A stretch of 19,447 nucleotides of DNA from UBA7692 sp033578915 (GTDB lineage: Bacteria > Bacteroidota > Bacteroidia > Chitinophagales > LD1): NCBI GenBank assembly GCA_033578915.1, contig JAVQWQ010000029.1, positions 1-19,447 on the forward strand. Direction: 5' to 3'. The position numbers and the translations under genes were made by a program. Below are positions 7,304 to 14,707 of the stretch, piece by piece. The notes beneath the pieces are model-generated. The model made no database searches. It was not told where the DNA came from and saw only the letters and a list, made by a program, of their open reading frames with translations. Numbering within the stretch: the stretch's first letter is position 1; every line of letters begins with the position of its first letter.

Positions 7304-8959
7304 ATGGAGTTTTCATACATAAATCGTAAATATTTTCTTGAAAAACTGGCTAACGATTCATTCGATTTGTTGGTGATAGGAGGGGGTATTACCGGTTGTG
7401 GTATAGCTCTGGATGCCGTTTTACGTGGATTAAAAGTAGCTTTAGTTGAAAAATTTGATTTTGGATACGGTACCAGCAGTCGCTCTACCAAACTAATTCA
7501 TGGAGGCCTTCGCTACCTTAAACAGTTTGAATTTAAGCTGGTGCGCGATGTCGGAAGAGAAAGGGCTATTGTTTATCGAAACGCGCTTCACGCAGTATTA
7601 CCTGAGAAGATGTTGCTTCCAATAGTTGAAGGCGGTTCGCTGGGCAAACAGTCTTCTTCCTTAGGGTTGTGGATATATGACTTACTAGCGGGAGTGAAAA
7701 AGAGTGAAAGGAGAAAAATGCTGAATAAGCATGAAACCTTACTCGCTGAACCATTGCTGAAACCCGATAAAGTGCTGGGAGGAGGGCTGTATTTTGAATA
7801 TAGGACAGATGATTCAAGGCTGGTAATTGAGCTAGCTAAAACTGCTCATGCGAACGGAGCGCTTTTGCTCAATTATGCCCAGGTTAACAGCTTTATAAAG
7901 GATGCTGAAGGCAAAATCGAGGGCGCATGGGTTCAGGATAATATTAATAAAGATAAACTATTCTGTGTACGCTCAAAGATTGTTGTGAATGCTGCCGGGC
8001 CATGGGTTGATACCTTAAGGAAAGAAGATAGCAGTTTGCAAGGCAAACGCCTTCAATTGACTAAAGGTGTTCATATTGTTATTCCTTATTCGAAACTGCC
8101 GGTCAGGCAAGCTGTTTATTTTGATGCTCCTGATGGCAGAATGATTTTTGCGATACCCAGAAATGGAATTACTTATGTGGGCACTACCGATACGGTTTAC
8201 AATGATGATATAGATTACCCGACTACAACCCGCGAAGATGTTGAATATCTTATCAATGCGATTAATAATATGTTCAATGGAATTCGGTTATCTCAGAATG
8301 ATGTAGTTTCCAGTTGGGCAGGGCTAAGGCCATTAATTCATGAAGACGGAAAGGCGCCATCAGAGCTGTCCAGAAAAGATGAAATTATAGAATCTCCATC
8401 AGGGCTGATTTCGATAGCCGGTGGCAAGTTGACTGGTTTTCGCTTAATGGCAGAAAAAATTGTTGACCTTGTAGTAAAAAAAATTCGGCATAAAGAAGAT
8501 CGAACATTTAGAAAATGTGTTACGAAAAAATTTCCGCTCAGGGGCAGCAACTTTAGCAACTCCAACGAAGCTGAAAAATATAAGCAGCAGCTTCTTCTTC
8601 AATTTAAACCTCTTTTTGGTGAAGAATACGTAGTTACGATATTTCACAGATTCGGCAGCGAGAGTGTTCGTATTTTAGAAGAAGCCGTGAGTTTTTTAAA
8701 AGAATTTGATCCCTTAGAAGCTCTCATCTTTTCTCAGTTAGATTATTGCATACGTAACGAGAGTATTTATTCTGTTGCCGACTTTCTGGTGCGCAGAACG
8801 GGAGACTTATATTTCAACAGGCCGGCAACGCTGCCTTTGTTAGAAAAAATAACTGATTATATATCGCAAAAACTAAAGTTGTTGCCTCATCAAAAGGATG
8901 AAATGCTCCATGAAATTTCGCGAATTTATCAGCAGGCAGTTGATTTTTCAAAGCAATAA
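7304..8959 (+). CDS. glpD: Glycerol-3-phosphate dehydrogenase, FAD-dependent (aerobic type)
   Basis: GlpD is a membrane-associated flavoenzyme that oxidises glycerol 3-phosphate to dihydroxyacetone phosphate and passes electrons to quinone, linking glycerol and phospholipid turnover to respiration and glycolysis. The 551-residue length fits the family. It has the dinucleotide-binding 'VIGGGITGCGIALDA' (24-38), the family signature 'GTSSRSTKLIHGGLRYLKQF' (56-75), 'VNAAGPWVDTLR', 'GTTDTVYNDD' and 'SIAGGKLTGFRLMAEK', then the C-terminal helical domain with 'VRRTGDLYF'. The gene starts one base after the rhodanese stop, implying coupled translation. No glycerol kinase or facilitator gene is nearby, so glycerophospholipid-derived substrate is as likely as free glycerol. 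Confidence 0.94.
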   Translation: MEFSYINRKYFLEKLANDSFDLLVIGGGITGCGIALDAVLRGLKVALVEKFDFGYGTSSRSTKLIHGGLRYLKQFEFKLVRDVGRERAIVYRNALHAVLPEKMLLPIVEGGSLGKQSSSLGLWIYDLLAGVKKSERRKMLNKHETLLAEPLLKPDKVLGGGLYFEYRTDDSRLVIELAKTAHANGALLLNYAQVNSFIKDAEGKIEGAWVQDNINKDKLFCVRSKIVVNAAGPWVDTLRKEDSSLQGKRLQLTKGVHIVIPYSKLPVRQAVYFDAPDGRMIFAIPRNGITYVGTTDTVYNDDIDYPTTTREDVEYLINAINNMFNGIRLSQNDVVSSWAGLRPLIHEDGKAPSELSRKDEIIESPSGLISIAGGKLTGFRLMAEKIVDLVVKKIRHKEDRTFRKCVTKKFPLRGSNFSNSNEAEKYKQQLLLQFKPLFGEEYVVTIFHRFGSESVRILEEAVSFLKEFDPLEALIFSQLDYCIRNESIYSVADFLVRRTGDLYFNRPATLPLLEKITDYISQKLKLLPHQKDEMLHEISRIYQQAVDFSKQ

Positions 8960-8990
8960 ACCAACGCATCATAAAAGTATCAATTATATT

Positions 8991-9665
8991 ATGAAGTTTC
9001 TTTTTCCATTATTGATTATTAGCGCACTGGTTGTTCGCGCTCAAACAGAAACGAAGACTTACATTGAAGACGAAGCAGATATTGCCTTAAGAAAAATGAG
9101 CGCCCGCTATGAGGCTTTTAAAACTATTAAAGCAGATTTTATGCTTATTATTACTAATCCCAAACTCAGTCCTAAAGATGATGAGAGAAAACTGACTGAC
9201 ACCCTGCTGGGAAGTGTCTTGCTCAAATCTGAAAAATTTAAACTCACTCTGCCCGGACAAGAAATTTATTGTGATGGAAAAAATATATGGACTTACAACC
9301 TAAATGACAAAGAAGTAGTGGTGGATCTATTTACCGAAAACGATGATGTATTTTCTCCTGCAAAATTGTTTTCGTTTTACAAAAAGGGCTTTTCATATCA
9401 GGTTAAAGAAAAGCGCATTACTCCAAAAGGAAGAATAATAGTTGCAGAGATGAGTCCGGTCAATAAAAAAACTTCTTATTTTAAAATAGATGTAGCTATG
9501 GACGAAAACAACTACACTTTGGTGGAAACAAAAATTTATTCTAAAAACGGAACCAGATATTTATATAAAATCAAAAAAGAAACAACAGACATAGAAGCTC
9601 CCGATGAAGTATTCTCCTTCAACGCTTCAAAATATCCAGGCGTAAAAATTACAGATCTGAGGTAG
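8991..9665 (+). CDS. lolA: LolA-like outer-membrane lipoprotein carrier protein
   Basis: LolA-type proteins ferry lipoproteins through the periplasm from the inner to the outer membrane. The 224-residue product has a signal peptide (MKFLFPLLIISALVVRAQ). I used this ATG rather than one 31 codons upstream, which overlaps glpD and would bury the signal. The mature part shows the half-barrel pattern of the family: 'YEAFKTIKADF' (helix and first strand), 'LLGSVLLKSEKFKLTLPGQE', 'IYCDGKNIWTYN' and a long run of strands ending 'IEAPDEVFSFNASKYPGV'. Bacteroidota have several LolA paralogues, and which one this is cannot be told. It lies 31 bases after glpD and is followed by a terminator, so it is probably the last gene of this transcript. 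Confidence 0.82.
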   Translation: MKFLFPLLIISALVVRAQTETKTYIEDEADIALRKMSARYEAFKTIKADFMLIITNPKLSPKDDERKLTDTLLGSVLLKSEKFKLTLPGQEIYCDGKNIWTYNLNDKEVVVDLFTENDDVFSPAKLFSFYKKGFSYQVKEKRITPKGRIIVAEMSPVNKKTSYFKIDVAMDENNYTLVETKIYSKNGTRYLYKIKKETTDIEAPDEVFSFNASKYPGVKITDLR

Positions 9666-9717
9666 CATTTCTCTTTTCTCTCAAATCTGCTACATTTGAA
9701 GAATTACTAAAACAAGA

Positions 9718-9752
9718 AAAAAATTGAGTATTTTCTCATTACTCAATTTTAT
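9718..9752 (+). terminator. AT-rich intrinsic terminator after the arsR-rhodanese-glpD-lolA run
   Basis: AAAATTGAGTA (9720-9730) pairs perfectly with TACTCAATTTT (9740-9750), an 11-bp stem with a 9-base loop. The 3' arm ends in a T run, as intrinsic terminators do, and A's precede the 5' arm, so it may work in both directions. It falls in the 102-base gap between the LolA-like gene and the DUF2304 gene. The stem is low in GC, which is common in Bacteroidota. Confidence 0.7.
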
Positions 9753-9767
9753 TAAGAACTAAAACAT

Positions 9768-10094
9768 ATGTTGATACAACTGATTTTAAGTATTCCCCTT
9801 GCTATTCTCATTATCCTTTTTCTAATTCAAATTCACAAACAAACTTTTTTTAAAGTATTATTTATTTTGATTGCTGCAGTTGGTGTAATCTTAATTTTTA
9901 ACCCTGCATTAACAACAGCAATAGCAAATTATTTTGGTGTTGGTAGGGGAGCGGACCTTCTACTTTATATAAGTATCATATTTTTCTTTATGTTTATCAT
10001 TGTTCTCTACGGAAAAATAAGAAGTATTGAAGCAACACAAACTATTATAATCAGACAAATTGCGATTGATCGCGCTAAAAGGATGAACCTGTAA
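9768..10094 (+). CDS. DUF2304-family small membrane protein
   Basis: The 108-residue protein has three hydrophobic segments (about 3-21, 28-44 and 62-81) and a basic cytoplasmic-looking C-terminal helix. The middle motif 'FNPALTTAIANYFGVGRGADLLLY' region (residues about 44-67) is the signature of DUF2304, a family of unknown function often found near glycosyltransferase or polysaccharide genes. No such partner lies next to it here: a terminator precedes it and the collagen-like gene starts 10 bases after its stop. That short gap suggests co-transcription with the collagen-like gene, which is unusual company. I cannot assign a function. Confidence 0.8.
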   Translation: MLIQLILSIPLAILIILFLIQIHKQTFFKVLFILIAAVGVILIFNPALTTAIANYFGVGRGADLLLYISIIFFFMFIIVLYGKIRSIEATQTIIIRQIAIDRAKRMNL

Positions 10095-10104
10095 AAATGA
10101 TCTT

Positions 10105-11553
10105 ATGCGTTTTTTGAAAATAATCTGCGTTTTTCCAATATTTTCTTTATTTTTTGTTTATTCTCAAAACAACATTGGCATTGGAACCAACTCACCCGAT
10201 CCATCTTCTCTGCTTGAACTATTTTCAAGCGACAAAGGGTTGTTGATTCCTCGCTTAACTCAGGCGCAGCGATTATCTATCAACAATCCTGCCAATGGCC
10301 TTCTGGTTTATGACATAAATGATAATTGTTTTTATTATTATAACGGATTATCGTGGGTTTCTTTGTGCAACCAACCGGGAAATAATGGACCAACCGGTGC
10401 CACCGGCCCGACTGGCCCAACAGGAGCACAAGGGATACAAGGAGCAACTGGCGCTCAAGGGCCAACAGGCCCGATTGGAGCTACCGGCCCAACAGGCTCA
10501 CCCGGGGCACAAGGAATACAGGGACCAACTGGTGACCAAGGTCCGACAGGCCCAACCGGGGCTACTGGCCCGACTGGTTCAACGGGAGCGCAAGGCATAC
10601 AAGGAGCCACAGGAGCACAAGGGCTTACCGGACCTACCGGACCGCAAGGGCCAACAGGGCCTACAGGCCCGGGAAGCATTTGTGCGACTGCTTCTGCCAA
10701 CTATATAACTGTCTTTAACTCCCCCGATGTTTTATGCAACTCAATATTATATCAAACTTCAGGAAAAATTGGTTTAAACAACACAAACCCATCAGTTGCC
10801 ATAGACGCCTCTACAGCTACGGATGGAATTGCCTTTCCTTCCGGAAGCAGCACACAGCGCCCACTTTCACCCTCTGCTGGAACAATGAGGTGGAATACTG
10901 CTCTCAGCAGTATGGAAGTTTATGATGGTTCTAAATGGTTAAACATTAACACACCTCCAATAGGTAGCACCTACATCCAATGGTTCAATGCTGCTGACCC
11001 CAACGTGATTTACCCGAATACTACCTGGGTCAGAACTGATTTACAAGCTGGGGAATTTATACGTGCACCCGGGGGTGCGGCAAACGTTGCCGCAAACGGA
11101 AATCTTACAGGCGTGATTCAATCTGATGCACTGCGCGACCATACGCATACCGCTGTTGCCAATGTTTCAGGTTCAGGAATCCTCACCACTTCATCTGCAG
11201 GAAGCCATACCCACACCGGCACCACCTCAAATGCCAATACTCTTAACAATAATGTTTGGATACCCTATGACGATAATCTTAATTCAGATGTAAGAAACCT
11301 TAGCATGAATGATAATCCTACTTTGTGTGGCAGTGCCTGGGATGGTCGCCATACGGTTGGTAACTTTATGGGGAGATTAAGCGATAACTGCATGGGGCAT
11401 ACACATACCTTTACTACTTCTGCCGATGGAGCACACTCTCATACGGTTCCTGATCATACCCATAATGTGAGTGTAACAATAAACAACGCCGGAGGCGGCA
11501 CAGAAAACCGGCCCGTTAATGTTGTCGTAATTTTTTGGAGAAGAATTAATTAA
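10105..11553 (+). CDS. Secreted collagen-like stalk protein with phage tail-fibre-tip-like C-terminus
   Basis: The 482-residue protein has a signal peptide (about 1-20, ending 'FFVYSQ'). Residues 21-87 are a Bacteroidota module with 'IGIGTNSPDPSSLLELFSS' and 'GLLVYDIND'. Residues 95-190 are 32 uninterrupted Gly-X-Y triplets rich in GPT, GAT, GAQ and GIQ, expected to form a trimeric collagen-like helix. Residues 191-281 hold a second module of the first type ('GKIGLNNTNPSVAIDA'). Residues 285-482 resemble the receptor-binding end of phage tail fibres: 'GSTYIQWFNAADPNVIYPNT', five HxH motifs (His346/348, 368/370, 432/434, 444/446, 451/453) and a closing 'ENRPVNVVVIFWRRIN'. HxH arrays bind iron in the T4 gp37 tip. 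There is no T9SS sorting domain. The likely role is a trimeric surface fibre; the binding target is unknown. Confidence 0.85.
   Translation: MRFLKIICVFPIFSLFFVYSQNNIGIGTNSPDPSSLLELFSSDKGLLIPRLTQAQRLSINNPANGLLVYDINDNCFYYYNGLSWVSLCNQPGNNGPTGATGPTGPTGAQGIQGATGAQGPTGPIGATGPTGSPGAQGIQGPTGDQGPTGPTGATGPTGSTGAQGIQGATGAQGLTGPTGPQGPTGPTGPGSICATASANYITVFNSPDVLCNSILYQTSGKIGLNNTNPSVAIDASTATDGIAFPSGSSTQRPLSPSAGTMRWNTALSSMEVYDGSKWLNINTPPIGSTYIQWFNAADPNVIYPNTTWVRTDLQAGEFIRAPGGAANVAANGNLTGVIQSDALRDHTHTAVANVSGSGILTTSSAGSHTHTGTTSNANTLNNNVWIPYDDNLNSDVRNLSMNDNPTLCGSAWDGRHTVGNFMGRLSDNCMGHTHTFTTSADGAHSHTVPDHTHNVSVTINNAGGGTENRPVNVVVIFWRRIN
10387..10674 (+). repeat. Collagen-like coding repeat (32 GXY triplets, 81-base higher-order period)
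   Basis: This stretch encodes 32 consecutive Gly-X-Y triplets. On top of the 9-base periodicity there is a longer one: the GAQ-GIQ pair recurs at triplets 5-6, 14-15 and 23-24, giving a 27-residue (81-base) unit repeated about three times. This suggests growth by unit duplication. Such arrays change length readily by slippage or recombination. Confidence 0.9.
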
Positions 11554-11575
11554 TTATATAAACCTATGTGTTTAC

Positions 11576-11593
11576 AACTATCTGTTGATAGTT
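11576..11593. terminator. Short hairpin after the collagen-like gene (possible terminator)
   Basis: AACTATC (11576-11582) pairs perfectly with GATAGTT (11587-11593) around a TGTT loop, 22 bases after the stop of the collagen-like gene. It is followed by a broken T-rich stretch rather than a clean T run, so termination is possible but weak. It sits in the 90-base gap before the T9SS cargo gene. Confidence 0.4.
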
Positions 11594-11643
11594 TCAATCT
11601 TTAAAGTATGAATTATTTGTATTATTGCAAAAAACAAAATCCT

Positions 11644-12585
11644 ATGAAAAAACAACTACTTACTTACATTTCAACATTTGTTATTAGTGTCGCTATTGCT
11701 CAGCAAAAACCACAGGTTCCAAACGGAGGTTTTGAAAACTGGACCGGCAAAGCTCCAACCAACTGGAGTACAATAGAATCTGCTGCAGATGCTGCAGGTT
11801 TTGGAGCTATTTTATCCGGAAAGAAATTCAGTACTAAAGAGACAACTCCGGGAAATTATGTAGAAGGTACAACAGCCGTGAGCATTCAAAACGATGACCT
11901 TACCATCCCGGGACAAGGAACACAGATTATTCCCGGCATACTCGCGCATAGTAGATTGATTGTAGGCCTCTCAGGAGAATTCGATTTAATTGGTAGTGCT
12001 TTTACCGGACGTCCCGATGCCATTAGATTCTCTTATAAATACGTACCTGTAGGAGCAGATACGGCCTCCTTCTTTTGCGTTTTAACTAAGTTTAATTCCT
12101 CAACAGCAGAGTCTGATGATATTGGAGGAACCGGCGAGCAACTTTTCGCTACTCCTTCCGGAAAATGGGACACTTTAACTTCTCCTATCGAATACAATCC
12201 GAATTTCAGCGGGCAAAACCCCGATACGCTTAGGATAATATTTTTTGCAGGTGGGCAAGGAGGAGCTCAGAAAGGTTCAAAGCTGTGGGTTGACAATGTT
12301 CGCTTTATTTACAATACATCCACAGGAATTGTCGAAGTACCTATTGCGGCTGCTAATTATCAAGTGTATCCCAATCCGGCTCAAAACATCATAACCATTA
12401 AAGATTTTATACCTGCGTCAACTTCTGAGATACACATTTATGGTTTAGATGGCAAAATATATATTTCTCAAAAACTTGATGTAAACAATATTCAGATAAA
12501 TTCACTTCCTGCCGGCAGATATTTGTTTACTATTTCGGATAATCAACAAATTATCGGCTCCGGTAACTTCAGTGTTGTAAAGTAG
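11644..12585 (+). CDS. T9SS-exported protein with type A sorting domain
   Basis: The 313-residue protein starts with a signal peptide (MKKQLLTYISTFVISVAIAQ); the ATG 12 codons upstream would bury it. The mature N-terminus 'VPNGGFENWTGKAPTNWST' and the following beta-rich 200 residues resemble the PCMD/carbohydrate-binding-like jelly-roll modules common in Bacteroidota exported proteins, ending near 'KLWVDNVRFIYN', a typical last strand. Residues about 240-313 are a complete T9SS type A sorting domain with 'YQVYPNPAQNIITIKDF', 'IHIYGLDGKI' and 'SLPAGRYLFTISD'. It should be exported through T9SS to the surface or medium. No catalytic motif is visible, so a binding role, possibly glycan-directed, is inference only. 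Confidence 0.85.
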   Translation: MKKQLLTYISTFVISVAIAQQKPQVPNGGFENWTGKAPTNWSTIESAADAAGFGAILSGKKFSTKETTPGNYVEGTTAVSIQNDDLTIPGQGTQIIPGILAHSRLIVGLSGEFDLIGSAFTGRPDAIRFSYKYVPVGADTASFFCVLTKFNSSTAESDDIGGTGEQLFATPSGKWDTLTSPIEYNPNFSGQNPDTLRIIFFAGGQGGAQKGSKLWVDNVRFIYNTSTGIVEVPIAAANYQVYPNPAQNIITIKDFIPASTSEIHIYGLDGKIYISQKLDVNNIQINSLPAGRYLFTISDNQQIIGSGNFSVVK

Positions 12586-12642
12586 TAATATTGTAATCTC
12601 GATTCTTTTTGTGAAACCGTTTGGCTTGCGTAAAACACGCTG

Positions 12643-13557
12643 ATGAAAGCTTTTAACATACTTGAAACAATAGGCAATACGCCTCATTTGAAGATTAATC
12701 GTCTATTCGGAAGAGCAAATGTTTGGATAAAGTTAGAGCGTTCAAATCCCGGAGGAAGTATCAAAGACCGCATCGCTTTAAGTATGATAGAAGATGCCGA
12801 ACAACGAGGCATCTTGAAAGAAGGTAGTGTGATTATCGAACCCACCTCCGGTAACACGGGTATCGGGCTTGCCATGGTTGCTGCTGTAAAAGGATACAAA
12901 TTAATCTTGGTAATGCCCGAGAGCATGAGTATAGAAAGGAGGCGGCTCATGAAAGCCTATGGCGCCACTTTTGAGCTCACTCCTCGCGAAAAAGGAATGA
13001 AAGGCGCTATTGAAAAGGCAAGGGAATTGGCCGCCTCTATTCCTAATGCATGGATGCCCCAGCAATTTGATAATCCTGCCAATGTAGAAATACACTTGAG
13101 AACAACTGCCCGTGAAATACTGGATGATTTTCCGGAGGGAATTGATGCACTAATTACCGGAGTAGGTACAGGTGGCCACATTACTGGAGTTGGAAAAGTT
13201 TTGAAAGAGAAATTTCCACATGTAAAAATTTTTGCTGTTGAGCCTGCTCTATCACCTGTGCTAAGTGGGGGGGCTCCGGCACCTCATCCCATACAAGGTA
13301 TTGGGGCAGGGTTTATCCCTTCTATCTTGCAAACCGATTTGCTCGATGGCGTTATTCAGGTTACCAAAGATGCAGCATTTGAATACACTATACGGGCAGC
13401 CAAAGAGGAGGGTTTGTTTTGTGGTATTTCTACCGGGGCCACGCTTGCTGCTATATCCCAAAAAATAAAGGATTTAGGGGAGGATGCCACTATCCTTGGT
13501 TTTAATTACGACACTGGAGAGCGTTATTTATCAATTGAAGGTTTGTTTGAACCTTAA
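12643..13557 (+). CDS. cysK: Cysteine synthase (O-acetylserine sulfhydrylase)
   Basis: The enzyme uses pyridoxal phosphate to make cysteine from O-acetylserine and sulfide in the cytoplasm. The 304-residue length is normal for the CysK/CysM family. Lys41 in 'NPGGSIKDRIAL' should carry the cofactor. 'PTSGNTG' (67-73) binds the substrate carboxylate, 'GVGTGGHITGVG' (about 172-183) holds the phosphate, and 'CGISTGATLAA' lies near the C-terminus. The start 'ILETIGNTPHLKI' is typical ('IGNTPLV' in most members; here H replaces L). The sequence favours CysK over CysM or cystathionine beta-synthase, and there is no C-terminal CBS domain. Its stop overlaps that of the convergent lipoprotein gene by four bases. 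Confidence 0.92.
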   Translation: MKAFNILETIGNTPHLKINRLFGRANVWIKLERSNPGGSIKDRIALSMIEDAEQRGILKEGSVIIEPTSGNTGIGLAMVAAVKGYKLILVMPESMSIERRRLMKAYGATFELTPREKGMKGAIEKARELAASIPNAWMPQQFDNPANVEIHLRTTAREILDDFPEGIDALITGVGTGGHITGVGKVLKEKFPHVKIFAVEPALSPVLSGGAPAPHPIQGIGAGFIPSILQTDLLDGVIQVTKDAAFEYTIRAAKEEGLFCGISTGATLAAISQKIKDLGEDATILGFNYDTGERYLSIEGLFEP

Positions 13558-14084
13558 TTGCAATCTATAATCACAGGGCGGGTTACGGCACCGTTGCTCA
13601 GATTACCTGCCCTGTCTTTGACAAAAACAGTGTAAACCAGTGTATCGTTTGGACAACCCGGAGCGGGGGAGCAGCCTCTTACTTTGCAGCTAAGCGCAGA
13701 AGTGGTGAATTCTATTTCACCGTTGATAGATGGATATTTCCCCTTAGCTTCCACATAAGGCAGCGATTTTGCTTCCAAACAGCTATCGCGATGATCTAAA
13801 AGTATTAAAGACCAATGAGGATCCTTAAAATAGCTGGTATCTGAAAATAAATCACAAGGTTGAGATTTAAATCGAGGTGAAGAGTTTTCCGTCGGGCCTA
13901 AATCTGCATCACCGTCTGTAAAACTTAATATCACTCTTATTGTATCATATTCTTTAACAAATTCTGATGAAACACTCTGAAATTCGATGCGAGGTTCCTT
14001 CGGATAGTTAGGGGGATTTTTTGCACATTGAGTTATAAAAAAAAGACTACAACAAACCCAACCTAATAAGAGTTTTTCAAACAT
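13554..14084 (-). CDS. Probable lipoprotein of a conserved Bacteroidota type
   Basis: The 176-residue product starts MFEKLLLGWVCCSLFFITQC; Cys20 after 'FFIT-Q' is a plausible though atypical lipidation site, so it is probably a membrane-anchored lipoprotein facing the periplasm or outside. The next part, 'RIEFQSVSSEFVKEYDTIRV' followed by 'SFTDGDADLGP', and the end, 'VFVKDRAGNLSNGAV', match a recurrent Bacteroidota lipoprotein pattern with an Asp-rich, Ig-like beta fold; acidic loops may bind calcium. The function is unknown. I chose the inner ATG because it starts the signal peptide. It follows the CAP-domain gene by 11 bases and probably forms a two-gene unit with it. Its TAA overlaps the cysK TAA tail to tail. 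Confidence 0.7.
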   Translation of the reverse strand: MFEKLLLGWVCCSLFFITQCAKNPPNYPKEPRIEFQSVSSEFVKEYDTIRVILSFTDGDADLGPTENSSPRFKSQPCDLFSDTSYFKDPHWSLILLDHRDSCLEAKSLPYVEAKGKYPSINGEIEFTTSALSCKVRGCSPAPGCPNDTLVYTVFVKDRAGNLSNGAVTRPVIIDCN

Positions 14085-14095
14085 CGTTCGTAAAA

Positions 14096-14707
14096 TTAAT
14101 ATAAGTACGCGAAACATTGCACTCCAAGAATTTTATGTCTATTCTCTTTCTGGTTATAGCTCCAAAATGCACCACATCCTAGTGAATTATATTTATCGCT
14201 CAGCATATTTCGCCTATGCCCTTTTGATTGAAATAAACTATTAACGATTTCTCTTGCCATTTGCTTATAGCTTATGGTATTATCTTCAAAGAAATTTAGA
14301 TTTATGTTTTCGCCATCATAAGATATGTTTTTTGTGCAAAAACCCATTCTCTGACTTGGCGTTTTCAATTCCGGGAAGTATGGATTTAAATGGCTGAAAA
14401 ATTCATAAATAATCATTTGGTGCGCGTGAACAAATGCTGCGTTGCGAAGGCATTCATTGTAATTTAAAGGCTTGCATTTATACCTTGCCCTAATTTCCAT
14501 GGTTGCAGCATATAGACACCAGTTCATAAGATGAAGGTCAAGATTTGCTATTGAGATCTTTTGGTTTGCCTCTGGTATGCTATCAAGATTCAAATTCTTT
14601 TCGTAAGCTTTATTTTTGAAGAAATTATCCGTAGCAAAGGATGGTATCTTTGCCAGGTATTTTTCCATGTTAAATTGAAATAACTGGAGAATTATTAGCA
14701 GTTTCAT
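14096..14707 (-). CDS. CAP (SCP/PR-1-like) domain protein
   Basis: The 203-residue product has a short hydrophobic N-terminus (MKLLIILQLFQFN) that may serve as a weak export signal; Met14 is an alternative start. Residues about 62-203 form a CAP domain: 'CLRNAAFVHAHQMI' (helix 1), His106 in 'FFSHLNP', Glu133 in 'DGENINLNFF', 'MAREIVNSLFQSKGHRRNML' with His164, and the final strands 'LGCGAFWSYN' and 'KILGVQCFAYLY'. The two histidines and the glutamate are those of the family's conserved cleft. Bacterial CAP proteins are mostly exported and of uncertain activity, with binding of sterols, lipids or metals and protease-like roles proposed for some. Six cysteines suggest disulfides outside the cytoplasm. 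The gene is divergent from the giant adhesin. Confidence 0.82.
   Translation of the reverse strand: MKLLIILQLFQFNMEKYLAKIPSFATDNFFKNKAYEKNLNLDSIPEANQKISIANLDLHLMNWCLYAATMEIRARYKCKPLNYNECLRNAAFVHAHQMIIYEFFSHLNPYFPELKTPSQRMGFCTKNISYDGENINLNFFEDNTISYKQMAREIVNSLFQSKGHRRNMLSDKYNSLGCGAFWSYNQKENRHKILGVQCFAYLY

Noticed and set aside
10387..10674. Regular short DNA repeats that might suggest a CRISPR or tandem satellite
   Set aside because: The periodicity is 9 and 81 bases, in frame with a continuous coding sequence giving Gly-X-Y triplets, with no unique spacers.
10319..10708. A 129-codon open frame on the + strand and an 81-codon frame on the - strand (10455-10700) within the collagen stalk
   Set aside because: Both are by-products of the GXY coding repeat: a repetitive GC-rich stretch keeps other frames open. 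The collagen frame has the signal peptide and recognisable flanking domains.
10105..11553. Prophage remnant, because of the tail-fibre-like C-terminus
   Set aside because: No other phage gene is nearby, and the protein has a Sec signal peptide and two Bacteroidota-type modules, which point to a cellular exported protein.
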